Shown: piece by piece, positions 24,754-33,728 of the stretch
Layout: every line of letters begins with the position of its first letter
Position numbering within the stretch: the first letter of the stretch is position 1
Assembly: GCF_000483485.1 (NCBI RefSeq)
Contig: NZ_KI519609.1
Coordinates: 417,026-481,025 of the forward strand
Length of the DNA stretch: 64,000 nt
Source: Thiomicrorhabdus chilensis DSM 12352
Lineage (GTDB): Bacteria > Pseudomonadota > Gammaproteobacteria > Thiomicrospirales > Thiomicrospiraceae
Reading direction: 5' to 3'
Program-made: the position numbers and the translations under genes
Notes under the pieces: generated by a model
Told to the model about the DNA's origin: nothing
Database searches by the model: none
The model's input: the letters and a program-made list of their open reading frames with translations, nothing else

Positions 24754-26097
24754 TTATCGCACTGTTAAGAGTTCGTTCCAGCGTGTGGTGTAGCGTGGCG
24801 ACATGAGGTTGCGGTTCATCCGCCAGCGGTTTTGTTGTTGTAAACCGCAGTTGGCGAGGTTGAGTGTACCTTTGCCCATTTTGTGGTTGAGTTCGTCCAT
24901 TACCTGCATTAACTGGTCGGCCTTGGGGTTGCCGGAATAGTGTGGATTGGGGGCGAACAGATCGGTTTGCAGTGCGCCTTTTTCGGACAAGTCGGACAGC
25001 GTCACCGCCGCTTTTTGGTAGGCATAGCCCGGTTTCCAAATGTGGTTGAGGGCTTTGATGGCGACTTTGCTGAGCAGGACGCTGTTGTCGCTCGGGTAGA
25101 TCAGCGGAATTTGGTAGAGGTTGCGGTATTGCGGCCGATCGGTCTGAAAAGGGGGCGTGGTGATGAATACGCTGAGGCGTTTGCAGACGCTGTTTTGTTG
25201 GCGCAGTTTTTGTGCCGCCGTGGCGGTGTAGCTGGCGACCGCCTGTTTCATGAGCGCGTGGCTTTCGACCAGCTGTCCAAAAGAGCGGGATGAGATAATT
25301 TGCTGTTTGTTCGGGTGGGTTTCATGCAGTGAGAAGCAGGCCTGCCCATTGAGTTCTTCAACGATGCGTTCGACATTGACGGAAAACTGCTTGCGAATCG
25401 ATTTTGGGCAGGCCTGCTGTAAATCGTAGGCGCTGAGGATGTTTCTGGATTCGAGCTGTTGAGACAGGCGTTTGCCGATTCCCCAGACTTGCCCGACCTT
25501 GACCTGTTTCAGCAGCAGGGTTTGCGTGCTGTGAGACAAGGATTCGAAATCCAAAACGCCGTTCAGGTTAGGCTGTTTCTTGGCGAGATGGTTGGCCAGT
25601 TTCGCTAGGGTTTTGCTCGAAGCGATGCCCACCGCCACCGGCAGGCCAAGCCATTGATGAACACGCTGTTTGATCTGCTGGGCGTAGTCGCTCAGATTGT
25701 CAATCGGCAGGGTGCTGAGTTCCAGAAAGCTTTCGTCAATTGAATAGATTTCTTGATGTGGGGAGAATTGCCCGATGATGTCATGCATGCGCTGACTCAT
25801 GTCGGCGTAGAGTTCATAGTTGGAGCTGAATACCACGGTGTTGTGCTGTTTGAGCAGTTTGGCGACCTTGAAGTAGGGTTGGAACATCATGCTGTTGGTT
25901 CTGGCCGCATGGTAGCCGCCGGAACCGAGTGAGCGACCCAGCTTTTGGTCGAGTGCCTTGGCGTGCGCATTGGCCGCGACAATGCAGCCATCGTTGTTGG
26001 ATAAGACCACCACCGGTCGTTTTTGCAGCTCGGGTTGAAATGCGATTTGGCAGGAAGCGTAAAATGAATTGCCATCTATCAGGGCGAAGGTCGGCAT
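24754..26097 (-). CDS. umuC: UmuC-type Y-family DNA polymerase
   Basis: This 447-residue translesion polymerase has MPTFALIDGNSFYASCQ with the first catalytic Asp, then VVVLSNNDGCIVAANAHAKALD, EIYSIDESFLELS with the Asp-Glu pair near residue 115, and GLPVAVGIASSKTLAKLANHLAKK. The length matches UmuC with a full C-terminal region. It copies damaged DNA with processed UmuD as partner. Unlike the usual umuDC operon, it diverges from a umuD-like gene at 26200. Two CAGGCCTG octamers (25337, 25409) lie in the frame and encode GQACFS and QACPKS peptides. Confidence 0.93.
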   Translation of the reverse strand: MPTFALIDGNSFYASCQIAFQPELQKRPVVVLSNNDGCIVAANAHAKALDQKLGRSLGSGGYHAARTNSMMFQPYFKVAKLLKQHNTVVFSSNYELYADMSQRMHDIIGQFSPHQEIYSIDESFLELSTLPIDNLSDYAQQIKQRVHQWLGLPVAVGIASSKTLAKLANHLAKKQPNLNGVLDFESLSHSTQTLLLKQVKVGQVWGIGKRLSQQLESRNILSAYDLQQACPKSIRKQFSVNVERIVEELNGQACFSLHETHPNKQQIISSRSFGQLVESHALMKQAVASYTATAAQKLRQQNSVCKRLSVFITTPPFQTDRPQYRNLYQIPLIYPSDNSVLLSKVAIKALNHIWKPGYAYQKAAVTLSDLSEKGALQTDLFAPNPHYSGNPKADQLMQVMDELNHKMGKGTLNLANCGLQQQNRWRMNRNLMSPRYTTRWNELLTVR

Positions 26098-26152
26098 GAG
26101 TCGGTTACCTGGATTAGTCGAGTGAAAGGGTTGGACTGAAATGGTTTGTGTG

Positions 26153-26174
26153 TGTTAATATGAAAATTGTAACA
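26153..26174. promoter_or_regulatory. Inverted repeat in the umuC-umuD divergent promoter region
   Basis: TGTTA (26153-26157) and TAACA (26170-26174) form an inverted repeat separated by 12 bp, 25 bp before the umuD-like start. It could be an operator for a LexA-type or self-regulating repressor. It does not match the E. coli CTGT-N8-ACAG SOS box, so the assignment is tentative. Confidence 0.35.
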
Positions 26175-26199
26175 TAATTCAAAAGAGATAACGAGTCAT

Positions 26200-26868
26200 A
26201 TGGACAAGCTGGACAAAATGGGCAAACGGGGTGAGAGCCAAGAGGCGGAACACGCCGAGAACAAAACACGTAAGCAGACAAACCGGGGAGGTGTCCGCGC
26301 AGGAGCGGGGCGGAAAAAAGGCAGCGGTAAATTCGGCGAGCCCACTAAGGTGATGCGTGTGCCGGAATCAAAAGTCGCCCAGATTCAGTCCTGGCTGGAG
26401 CGCCAGAAAAAGGGCGAGCAAAAACTGGCAGGCCTGTTGGAGCACTCGGCGTTTAAGGTGCATCAACCGGCCAATGATGAGCGGGTGACACTGCCTTTGT
26501 ACAGTCATAAGGTGGTGGCTGGATTTCCCAGTCCGGCCGACGATTACATTGAAACCACACTGGATCTCAATGAAAAACTGGTGCGTAATAAAGAGGCGAC
26601 CTTTCTGCTGGTGGTGGAAGGTGATTCCATGCAAAAAGCCGGGATTCAGGATGGCGATATTCTGGTGGTCGATCGCAGTATTGAGCCGAGCGACGGTAAG
26701 ATCGTGATCGCGGCGCTGGATGGCGAATTGACCGTTAAACGTTTGTCGGTGAAGTCGACCGGAACCTGGCTGGTGCCCGAAAACGACAATTATCCGCCGA
26801 TATTGGTCAGGGAAGAGGCGGAGATGGTGATTTGGGGTGTGGTGACCGCCACGATTTCACAGTTTTAA
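26200..26868 (+). CDS. umuD: UmuD-like S24 self-cleaving protein with long N-terminal extension
   Basis: This 222-residue protein has a C-terminal S24 peptidase domain (about 100-222). It contains the cleavage-site sequence VVAGFPSPADDY near residue 105, the nucleophile Ser in VEGDSMQKAGI and the catalytic Lys in ELTVKRLSVKSTG. Self-cleavage would give UmuD', the partner of UmuC. About 100 residues precede the cleavage site, far more than the 24 of E. coli UmuD. They are rich in Lys and Gly (RGGVRAGAGRKKGSGKFG, then PTKVMRVPESKVAQIQSWLE), suggesting nucleic-acid binding. A role as a repressor of its own divergent promoter is conceivable. Confidence 0.85.
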   Translation: MDKLDKMGKRGESQEAEHAENKTRKQTNRGGVRAGAGRKKGSGKFGEPTKVMRVPESKVAQIQSWLERQKKGEQKLAGLLEHSAFKVHQPANDERVTLPLYSHKVVAGFPSPADDYIETTLDLNEKLVRNKEATFLLVVEGDSMQKAGIQDGDILVVDRSIEPSDGKIVIAALDGELTVKRLSVKSTGTWLVPENDNYPPILVREEAEMVIWGVVTATISQF

Positions 26869-27061
26869 TCTCTCACGATGCCCAAAGATAAAAACGCTCT
26901 GTCAAAACCGGCAGGCCTGGTGGGGGCGAGTAAAAAACCGATCCTAATAAGGCATATTTTTAGTCCCCAAGTATTTTTAGGTATATAAAACAGTGATTGG
27001 GCTTGAAACTTAATGGGGCTCGGCGCAGAATGAATCAACTCCCCCGTTGAATTTGTGTGCA

Positions 27062-28897
27062 ATGAGTAAACGAAATCGTCACTACCTTTTGTTGATATTG
27101 GTACTGGGTGGTGCTCTGGCCTTTACCAAAATCCTCTACGACTATGCCGAACAGACCCTTCGGCATGAGGTGCTTTTGGCGCATCAACAGCAGACACAGA
27201 GCAAGATTCAGTCCCTGATCAAAGAGCAAAAGAGCGCTTCCATGACGCTGACATTGAGTTTTTCCGAGAACCCATTGGTGCAACGTTTGTTGGTGTTTCA
27301 GAATGATGGCCGTAACGCCGAAAAAATAAGCCGCATGGTGGAACGAATCAATGACCAGAATGGTTTTAAAGACCTTTGGGTGCAATTGATTGACCTAAAG
27401 GGGCGGAGCATCTACCGAAGCTGGACGGATAAAACCGGCGACAATCTTTCCCTTATTCGATCCGAAATCAATGACCTGCTTAAAATGCCGCGTACGCATC
27501 AAGTCATCAGTGTCGGCAAGTTCACCGTGTCGTTTAAATCGATTATGCCGGTTATGGATGACAGCCAACGCTTGCTGGGTCTGCTGGAGGTGATCACCCA
27601 CTTTACGCCTTTGACACAAAGTCTGCAGCGCGAAACCGGGATCGAATCGGTTTTACTGACGGATAAACGTTTCCGCTCGCAATTGACCAAGGCGATTACC
27701 GGAGAGTTTATCGAGGATTATTATGTGACCAACGAAGATGTGTCGCCGACTTTGATTGATGTGATCCAAGAGGCTGGTGTCTCGAGCTTATTGAAAATCG
27801 ATGGGTACCGGACGGTTGGGCCTTATGTGCTGACTCGGATTCCGATTGAGAACAGCCGACACGAAGTGTTGGGGCAATGGTTGACGTTTACATCGCTGAG
27901 TCAGATCAACTTCTCCCAGACAACCTGGGTGTTGCAAAAGTATTTGGTCATCAGTGTCGGCACCATCTTATTGTTGATACTGGTCTTCACAATCTACATG
28001 AGCAAGTCCGAATCCGAGCAGAAAAAACTTTATTACCGACAGATCATCGACTCGGTGTCCGATATCATCTATATCTCCAACTACAAACAGATTGTCGATG
28101 TGAATAGACACTTTTTCGATTTCTTCAGTGAATTTGTCAGCGTAAAAGATTTTTTACAAAAACATAATTGTGTCTGCGACCTGTTTGAAGAGGAAGAAGG
28201 GTTTTTGCACCGAAAGATGGACGGTCTTTATTGGTTGGATTATGTCATGGCACACCCGGAAAAACGCCATAAAGCAAAAATCATCAAAGCCGGAGAGGCG
28301 CATGTCTTTCTGGTTAAAGTGAAGCGCATGCGCGGCATCAAAGAGGTGCTCTACAATGTCTTAATGCAGGACATAACGCAGATTGAAGCTTATGAAAAAG
28401 AGTTAAAGATATTGAGTGTGACCGACGAGCTGACGGGTGCTGGTAATCGTTTGGCCTGCAATCAGGCTTTGGAACGTGAGATTATTCGTTCACGGCGTTA
28501 CCAAAAGAAGTTGTCGCTGGTGTTGTTTGACTTGGATCACTTTAAAAACATCAACGACTCCTTTGGGCATGATGTGGGCGATCAGGTGTTGATTGCGGTG
28601 ACGGCTGAGGTCAAAAGATTGTTGCGTGATACCGATGTGCTGTGCCGCTTTGGGGGAGAGGAGTTTTTGATTGTCATGCCTGAAACCGCTGCACAGGATG
28701 CGGCAGATAGTGCGGAACGCTTACGAGCGGCGATTACTTCACTGACGGCGGTGGATGTGCCGGTTCAGGTCACGGTGAGTTTTGGGGTGGCGGAATTGAC
28801 TCGCTGGGATACCGAATACACCTTGTTGAAACGAGTGGATATGGCGCTGTATCAAGCGAAAGAAAACGGTCGTAATCGGGTTGAATTGGCGGAGTGA
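27062..28897 (+). CDS. Membrane sensor diguanylate cyclase (PAS-GGDEF)
   Basis: This protein of about 611 residues has one transmembrane segment near residues 8-25 (YLLLILVLGGALAFTKILY) and a periplasmic region of about 260 residues with the look of a double-Cache sensor. A second transmembrane segment (LVISVGTILLLILVFTIYM), a PAS-like cytoplasmic domain and a C-terminal GGDEF domain follow. The active site is FGGEEF and an RxxD (RDTD) inhibitory site lies five residues earlier. It makes c-di-GMP in response to an unknown periplasmic signal. ATG 27062 is preferred to a TTG at 27047; neither has a good ribosome binding site. It is monocistronic. Confidence 0.87.
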   Translation: MSKRNRHYLLLILVLGGALAFTKILYDYAEQTLRHEVLLAHQQQTQSKIQSLIKEQKSASMTLTLSFSENPLVQRLLVFQNDGRNAEKISRMVERINDQNGFKDLWVQLIDLKGRSIYRSWTDKTGDNLSLIRSEINDLLKMPRTHQVISVGKFTVSFKSIMPVMDDSQRLLGLLEVITHFTPLTQSLQRETGIESVLLTDKRFRSQLTKAITGEFIEDYYVTNEDVSPTLIDVIQEAGVSSLLKIDGYRTVGPYVLTRIPIENSRHEVLGQWLTFTSLSQINFSQTTWVLQKYLVISVGTILLLILVFTIYMSKSESEQKKLYYRQIIDSVSDIIYISNYKQIVDVNRHFFDFFSEFVSVKDFLQKHNCVCDLFEEEEGFLHRKMDGLYWLDYVMAHPEKRHKAKIIKAGEAHVFLVKVKRMRGIKEVLYNVLMQDITQIEAYEKELKILSVTDELTGAGNRLACNQALEREIIRSRRYQKKLSLVLFDLDHFKNINDSFGHDVGDQVLIAVTAEVKRLLRDTDVLCRFGGEEFLIVMPETAAQDAADSAERLRAAITSLTAVDVPVQVTVSFGVAELTRWDTEYTLLKRVDMALYQAKENGRNRVELAE

Positions 28898-28996
28898 AGG
28901 TGCTTTTGAAGGTTGAAAAAGGCGCGTTAAAAACAGAAGAACCACCGATTAAATGGTATCATTCGCCTACAAAGTTTACTGTTTTGGAGAGAAAGA

Positions 28997-29386
28997 ATGA
29001 GTGTCTTACCGAGTCATTTGAAATATGCACAGACCCATGAATGGGTCTACCTTGATGAGCAAGGCAATGCAGTGGTGGGTATCACCGATTTTGCGCAAGA
29101 GTCCTTGGGGGATTTGATGAGTGTCACCTTCCCCGAGTTGGGCGCGGATGTGGCGGCCGAAGACGAAGTGATGTCTCTGGAATCGGTTAAGGCGGCCTCG
29201 GAGATTTATGCGCCTGTCAGCGGTGAAATCGTCGCCATTAATGAAGCGCTTGAGGATGAACCGGAATTGATCAATGATGAGCCTTATGACGGGGGGTGGC
29301 TATTCAAGATTGCCCCTCATGACGACACTGAACTGGAAGATCTATTATCCGACCATGAATACCAAGCACTGATTGACCAAGCCTGA
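28997..29386 (+). CDS. gcvH: Glycine cleavage system H protein
   Basis: This 129-residue lipoyl carrier of the glycine cleavage system opens with LPSHLKYAQTHEWVYLDEQG, then GITDFAQESLGDLMSV. The lipoylated Lys is in MSLESVKAASEIYAPVSGEI near residue 64. The ATG at 28997 has GGAGAGAAAG upstream. No gcvT or gcvP gene is nearby, so it stands alone here. Two hairpins follow the stop codon. Confidence 0.95.
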   Translation: MSVLPSHLKYAQTHEWVYLDEQGNAVVGITDFAQESLGDLMSVTFPELGADVAAEDEVMSLESVKAASEIYAPVSGEIVAINEALEDEPELINDEPYDGGWLFKIAPHDDTELEDLLSDHEYQALIDQA

Positions 29387-29404
29387 ACCGGCTTAAATTT
29401 AAAG

Positions 29405-29430
29405 GAATCTCTGATTGAATCAGAGGATTC
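29405..29430. repeat. Palindromic hairpin after gcvH, repeated at 63791
   Basis: A near-perfect 26-bp palindrome (GAATCTCTGATT / AATCAGAGGATTC arms) lies 18 bp after the gcvH stop. Its central 17 bases, CTCTGATTGAATCAGAG, recur exactly at about 63793 after metF. The outer bases GGAA and CTCTG also resemble the arm of the larger element at 45525-45820. It could serve as a transcript-end hairpin. Confidence 0.6.
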
Positions 29431-29449
29431 TCAATAGAGTTCAGAAATA

Positions 29450-29473
29450 ACATGCACCCATAGCGGTGCATGT
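29450..29473 (+). terminator. Hairpin terminator-like structure after gcvH
   Basis: A 9-bp stem (ACATGCACC / GGTGCATGT) with a 6-nt loop is followed by TGTGTTTTG. It lies between gcvH and rlmI and probably ends the gcvH transcript, possibly with the palindrome just before it. Confidence 0.5.
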
Positions 29474-29517
29474 TGTGTTTTGAACAGACCGACCATTAAC
29501 GATACGTTGCATACAGA

Positions 29518-30714
29518 ATGAAATTAGCCAGTTTACGTTTAAAGAAAAATGAAGAACGCCGCATCAAACAAGGTCACCTTTGGGTGTTCAGTAATGAAGT
29601 GGATAATAAAATCACACCCTTAAAGGATTTTGAAGCCGGCCAGCCGGTGATCATAGAAGCGTCGAATGGCAAGCCAGTTGGTATGGGTTATGTGAATCCG
29701 AATACGCTAATCTGTGCGCGACTGCTTAGCCGCAGTGCAAAAGTGGAATTCAATATCAAATTTTTGAAACGTCGGATTCAAGAAGCACAAGCTTTGCGTG
29801 AACTGAATTTTGACGAACCTTTTTATCGTTTGGTGTTTGCTGAGAGCGATGGTTTGCCTGGGCTGGTCATCGACCGGTTTGGTGACGTGTTTGTGGTGCA
29901 GATCACCACCGCCGGGATGGAGAACGTCAAGGCTGATATCCTGCAAGTGTTGGAAAACCTCTATCATCCGCAAGCGGTGGTGATGCGCAATGACTCCAAA
30001 AGCCGTGAGTTGGAAGGTTTGCCATTATATGAGGAAGTGGCGTTGGGCAACTTGCCGGAAGAGATTGTGATTGTCGAGAACGGAGCCAAGTTTGCGATTC
30101 CCGTTGAAGGGGGTCAGAAAACGGGTTGGTTCTATGATCACCGCATGGCGCGAGCGCGTCTGCAAGGTTTAGTGGCAGGCAAACGAGTATTGGATGTATT
30201 CAGTTATTTGGGTGGCTGGGGCATTCAGGCCGCCGTGGCCGGGGCTGAATCGGTGACCTGTGTGGATGCATCAGAGGCGGCTTTGGACGGCGTGGAGCGT
30301 AATGCCGAACTTAACGAGGTGTCTGAAAAAGTGACTTTGATACAGGGCAATGCATTTGATGTGCTGAATGCCTTGCGACTGGAGGCAGAGCGCTTTGATG
30401 TCGTGATTGTCGATCCGCCAGCGTTTGTGAAACGTAAAAAAGACTTGAAGTCCGGCTCCGAAGGCTATCGACGCATCAATGAGATTGCCATGCGTTTGCT
30501 GAACCCGGATGGCATTTTGGTGTCGGCTTCCTGTTCCCACCATATGGGGCGCGACCAGCTTCTGTCACAGGTGCAATCGGCGGCTCGCCATATCGATCGT
30601 CAGGTGCAGTTGTTTGATCAGGGGCACCAAGGGCCGGATCATCCGGTGCATCCGGCGATTCCGGAAACCGAATATCTGAAATCGTTTTTCTTGAAAGTAT
30701 CGCAGAGCTGGTAA
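29518..30714 (+). CDS. rlmI: Class I SAM-dependent rRNA methyltransferase (RlmI family)
   Basis: This 398-residue protein has an N-terminal PUA domain (KNEERRIKQGHLWVFSNEVD), a linker with RLVFAESDGLPGLVIDRFGD, and a methyltransferase domain with GWFYDHRMARARL, VLDVFSYLGGWGIQAA (SAM motif I) and VIVDPPAFVKRKKDL (motif IV). The family methylates a cytosine in 23S rRNA (m5C1962 in E. coli). Length and domains agree. A kinase gene starts 22 bp downstream in the same direction, though the functions seem unrelated. Confidence 0.9.
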   Translation: MKLASLRLKKNEERRIKQGHLWVFSNEVDNKITPLKDFEAGQPVIIEASNGKPVGMGYVNPNTLICARLLSRSAKVEFNIKFLKRRIQEAQALRELNFDEPFYRLVFAESDGLPGLVIDRFGDVFVVQITTAGMENVKADILQVLENLYHPQAVVMRNDSKSRELEGLPLYEEVALGNLPEEIVIVENGAKFAIPVEGGQKTGWFYDHRMARARLQGLVAGKRVLDVFSYLGGWGIQAAVAGAESVTCVDASEAALDGVERNAELNEVSEKVTLIQGNAFDVLNALRLEAERFDVVIVDPPAFVKRKKDLKSGSEGYRRINEIAMRLLNPDGILVSASCSHHMGRDQLLSQVQSAARHIDRQVQLFDQGHQGPDHPVHPAIPETEYLKSFFLKVSQSW

Positions 30715-30736
30715 GTTGTACAGGCAAGGATTAGGT

Positions 30737-32662
30737 ATGAAGTCGAGCATTCAAGTCACCAACTTTATAGCGAATGAAATCTATGCGATTCATATCCTGT
30801 GCGATAAGTTAGAGTGTTTCCGCGTGCCCAACCCGCGATTGGTGCTAGCATTGGGCGTGCAGTTGAAATTGGTGATTGAACTGTTTGAGGCCATGCCGGA
30901 AGAAATTCGTGGGCACTTTTCAGAACCACTGGATGTGTTTGTCAAGAGTCTGCCTATGGTTCTTGATGCCCAATCAGGTGACTTTGTCAGTCAAGAGCAT
31001 AGACAGGTTTTGCGTAATGCCATTCAGCTGTTGATAGAAGACAATGGTCTGCTGGATTTACACTCTGATGATTTTCTGACCAATACCTGGGGTGATTTGT
31101 TTGCGGTAAACAATCATGCCATTGTCTCTAAAGCGGATAGGAACGGCACCATCATTTCGGCCAATCCCAAATTTGTCGAGATATCCGGCTACCCGTTGGA
31201 AGAGTTGATTGGTGAAGACCATGCGATTTTGAATTCCGGCCGGCACCCTAAAGGCTTTTTCAAGCAGGTCTGGGAAACCATTACCGCAGGAGAAACCTGG
31301 CACGGTACGATTTGTAATCGAAATAAAGAGGATCGATTATATTGGGTGGAGTCGACCATTCAACCGATTCTCAATCACAGTGGTGAGATTGAACACTTTA
31401 TTTCCATTCGCACCGATGTCTCTGCTTTGAAAAAGGCGGAAGAGTCGATGAGAGAAAAAGTCAGAGAGCTTCAGGGAGCCAAGCGGGAAGCCGAAGCTGC
31501 CAACCAGGCCAAGTCCGGATTTTTATCCAGTATGAGCCATGAACTCAGAACGCCTTTGAATTCGATCATCGGTTTTTCCGATCTTTTGGCCAATGCTCGC
31601 TTGACGGAAAGTCAAAACAGGCAGGTCAATAATATCCGTCAGTCCGGTTACCACTTGCTGGAGCTCATCAATCAGGTGCTGGATCTCTCCACCATTGAAT
31701 CGGGTAATATGGAGCTTAGCCTGGAAACGGTTGATATGAAAGATGTCATAGACAGTTGTCTATCGACTATTCAGCCCATGGCCGAACGCAATGGCATTGC
31801 GGTGGACTACGACAGGCCAAAAAACTGTGACGCGACCATCAAGGCCGATTACACCCGCGTGAAGCAGGTACTGCTAAATTACCTTTCCAATGCGATCAAA
31901 TACAACAAGGACAACGGTCGCGCTAGCATCAGTTGTGAACGTTTTGAGGTTGGGTCGGATGGTGAAGGGGAAGCCTTCTTGAAAATCAGCGTGGCTGACA
32001 CCGGGGTGGGGATTCCAGAGTCAAAGCAGCATAAGGTTTTTGAACCCTTTAACCGGCTGGGAATTGAGAGCAAGTCAATCGAGGGCACGGGTATTGGTTT
32101 GAACATCAGCCAGAAAATCATTGAGTTGATGAACGGGGAAACCGGCTTCACCAGTGTGGAGGGACAAGGCTCGACCTTTTGGTTTACACTGCCTCTGACG
32201 CAAAGGAAAACGGCGGGTGTGTTCGAAGATGTTGCAGAAGGGCAAGCGCTAAATCAGCAAGTTGAACCGTCGAGCAGTCTGAGACTGGGCAGTAAACAGG
32301 TGCTCTATATTGAAGATAACCCATTGAACATGCAACTGATGGGCGAAATTTTTGAAATGTTGGATGATTTTGAGCTGACGATTGCGCCTCTGGCAGAGAT
32401 TGGATTGGAAAAGGCGCGCGAATTGGTGCCGGACTGCATATTTTTTGATTTGGATCTGCCGGGAATGAGTGGGGAAGAGGCTTTTAAAATTTTACGGCAA
32501 GAGCCTGATCTGTTGCAAAAAGGCACGTTTATGGTGGCTTTGACGGCCAAGGCAATGTCTGAAGATGTTGAGCGTGGCCATAGACTGGGGTTTGATCGGT
32601 ATTTAACCAAGCCAATTGATGTAAAAGAGATTGTTCAGTTATTACGTGATTTGAATGGATGA
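30737..32662 (+). CDS. Hybrid sensor histidine kinase (PAS-HisKA-HATPase-REC)
   Basis: This 641-residue protein has no transmembrane segment and is probably cytoplasmic. A novel N-terminal region (about 1-135) is followed by a PAS domain (ADRNGTIISANPKFVEISGYPLEEL), a HisKA domain with the phosphorylated His in FLSSMSHELRTPLNSIIGFS, a HATPase with VKQVLLNYLSNAIKYN and VADTGVGIPESKQ, and a C-terminal receiver with IEDNPLNMQLM, FFDLDLPGMSG and the conserved Lys in YLTKPID. ATG 30737 has AAGGATTAGG upstream. Its stop overlaps the start of an HD-GYP response regulator by 8 bp, so the two most likely form a phosphorelay controlling c-di-GMP breakdown. Confidence 0.92.
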   Translation: MKSSIQVTNFIANEIYAIHILCDKLECFRVPNPRLVLALGVQLKLVIELFEAMPEEIRGHFSEPLDVFVKSLPMVLDAQSGDFVSQEHRQVLRNAIQLLIEDNGLLDLHSDDFLTNTWGDLFAVNNHAIVSKADRNGTIISANPKFVEISGYPLEELIGEDHAILNSGRHPKGFFKQVWETITAGETWHGTICNRNKEDRLYWVESTIQPILNHSGEIEHFISIRTDVSALKKAEESMREKVRELQGAKREAEAANQAKSGFLSSMSHELRTPLNSIIGFSDLLANARLTESQNRQVNNIRQSGYHLLELINQVLDLSTIESGNMELSLETVDMKDVIDSCLSTIQPMAERNGIAVDYDRPKNCDATIKADYTRVKQVLLNYLSNAIKYNKDNGRASISCERFEVGSDGEGEAFLKISVADTGVGIPESKQHKVFEPFNRLGIESKSIEGTGIGLNISQKIIELMNGETGFTSVEGQGSTFWFTLPLTQRKTAGVFEDVAEGQALNQQVEPSSSLRLGSKQVLYIEDNPLNMQLMGEIFEMLDDFELTIAPLAEIGLEKARELVPDCIFFDLDLPGMSGEEAFKILRQEPDLLQKGTFMVALTAKAMSEDVERGHRLGFDRYLTKPIDVKEIVQLLRDLNG

Positions 32663-33728
32663 AGCGCTGATGGATGAAACATTGCGACAAGCCTGTATTC
32701 TGGTGGTTGACGACCAGGCGGTTAACTTGGAATTGATAGCGGATTTTTTCGAAGAGTACGATTATACCAATACCATCACCTGTTCGAATCCTTTGAATAT
32801 CAGTATGTTGTTGAACGAAAATTCCGTGGATTTGATTTTATTGGATATCAATATGCCAGTGTTGGATGGCTTCGGTGTGCTTTCGATCATTCGCCAACAT
32901 TTCCACGAAGCGAATAAGCCGCCGGTGATCATGTTGACTGCGCAGAACGATCAGGAAAACCGTAATAAGGCGCTGGATTCCGGAGCTAATGATTATGTGA
33001 TGAAACCCTTCAATCAGAAGGAGCTGCTCAGACGTGTTGAGTTGCAGTTGGAAAACTGGTTTTTGCGGAAGCAGTTGCAGCAGCAGAATGAATCATTAGA
33101 TCAAAAGGTGAGACAGCGCACTCAAGCCTTGAATGATGCTAACCTGGAGATTGTGCACCGACTCGGTCGAGCCGGAGAGTATCGTGATAATGAAACCGGT
33201 AACCATGTTAAACGCGTCAGCTTGTTTTCTTATTGGATAGCCCGTCAGGCCGGGCTGGGTGAGCGTCGTGCGCGCTTGATCGAGCTGGGATCGCCGATGC
33301 ACGATATTGGTAAGATCGGTGTTTCCGACACCATTTTACTCAAGCCGGGAAAATTGACGGAAGAAGAGTATGCAAAAATGCAGGATCATGTGATTATTGG
33401 TGCCCGTATTCTGGAAAACTCGCAGTCTGAAATTCTCAAGGTCGCGCATAGAATTGCGCTGACACATCATGAGAAGTTCGATGGCAAGGGGTACCCGCAT
33501 GGTCTGGCGGGAGAAGATATTCCCATTGAAGGGCGGATTGTCGCGATTGCCGACGTGTTTGATGCTTTGACGTCAGAACGTCCGTACAAAGCCGCCTGGT
33601 CGGTGGAAAAAGCGATTGGCCTGTTGGAGAAAGAGAAAGGTCGTCATTTTGATCCGAATCTGGTGGACTGTTTCATCCAGGTGTTGCCGGAAGTGCTGAA
33701 AATACGGAATACTTACTTTGAGTCCTAA
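32655..33728 (+). CDS. Response regulator with HD-GYP c-di-GMP phosphodiesterase domain
   Basis: This 357-residue protein has an N-terminal receiver (ILVVDDQAVNLELIADFF; phosphoacceptor Asp in LILLDINMPVLDGFG; Lys in YVMKPFNQ), a short coiled-coil linker and an HD-GYP domain. The latter includes YRDNETGNHVKRVS, GSPMHDIGKIGVSD with the HD pair, THHEKFDGKGYPHGL with the GYP motif, and AIADVFDALTSERPYK. It should break down c-di-GMP when phosphorylated. The start overlaps the kinase gene; a second ATG at 32670 is possible. The kinase upstream is the likely partner, and a protein of unknown function follows with an 11-bp overlap. Confidence 0.92.
   Translation: MDEALMDETLRQACILVVDDQAVNLELIADFFEEYDYTNTITCSNPLNISMLLNENSVDLILLDINMPVLDGFGVLSIIRQHFHEANKPPVIMLTAQNDQENRNKALDSGANDYVMKPFNQKELLRRVELQLENWFLRKQLQQQNESLDQKVRQRTQALNDANLEIVHRLGRAGEYRDNETGNHVKRVSLFSYWIARQAGLGERRARLIELGSPMHDIGKIGVSDTILLKPGKLTEEEYAKMQDHVIIGARILENSQSEILKVAHRIALTHHEKFDGKGYPHGLAGEDIPIEGRIVAIADVFDALTSERPYKAAWSVEKAIGLLEKEKGRHFDPNLVDCFIQVLPEVLKIRNTYFES

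Noticed and set aside
26098-26199. SOS box between umuC and umuD
   Set aside because: No CTGT-N8-ACAG sequence is present. Only a different inverted repeat is seen, which is reported as tentative.
30713-30722. TTGTACAGG before the hybrid kinase as another LitR-type site
   Set aside because: It is a single half-site at the end of rlmI, with no second half-site or promoter elements; probably chance.
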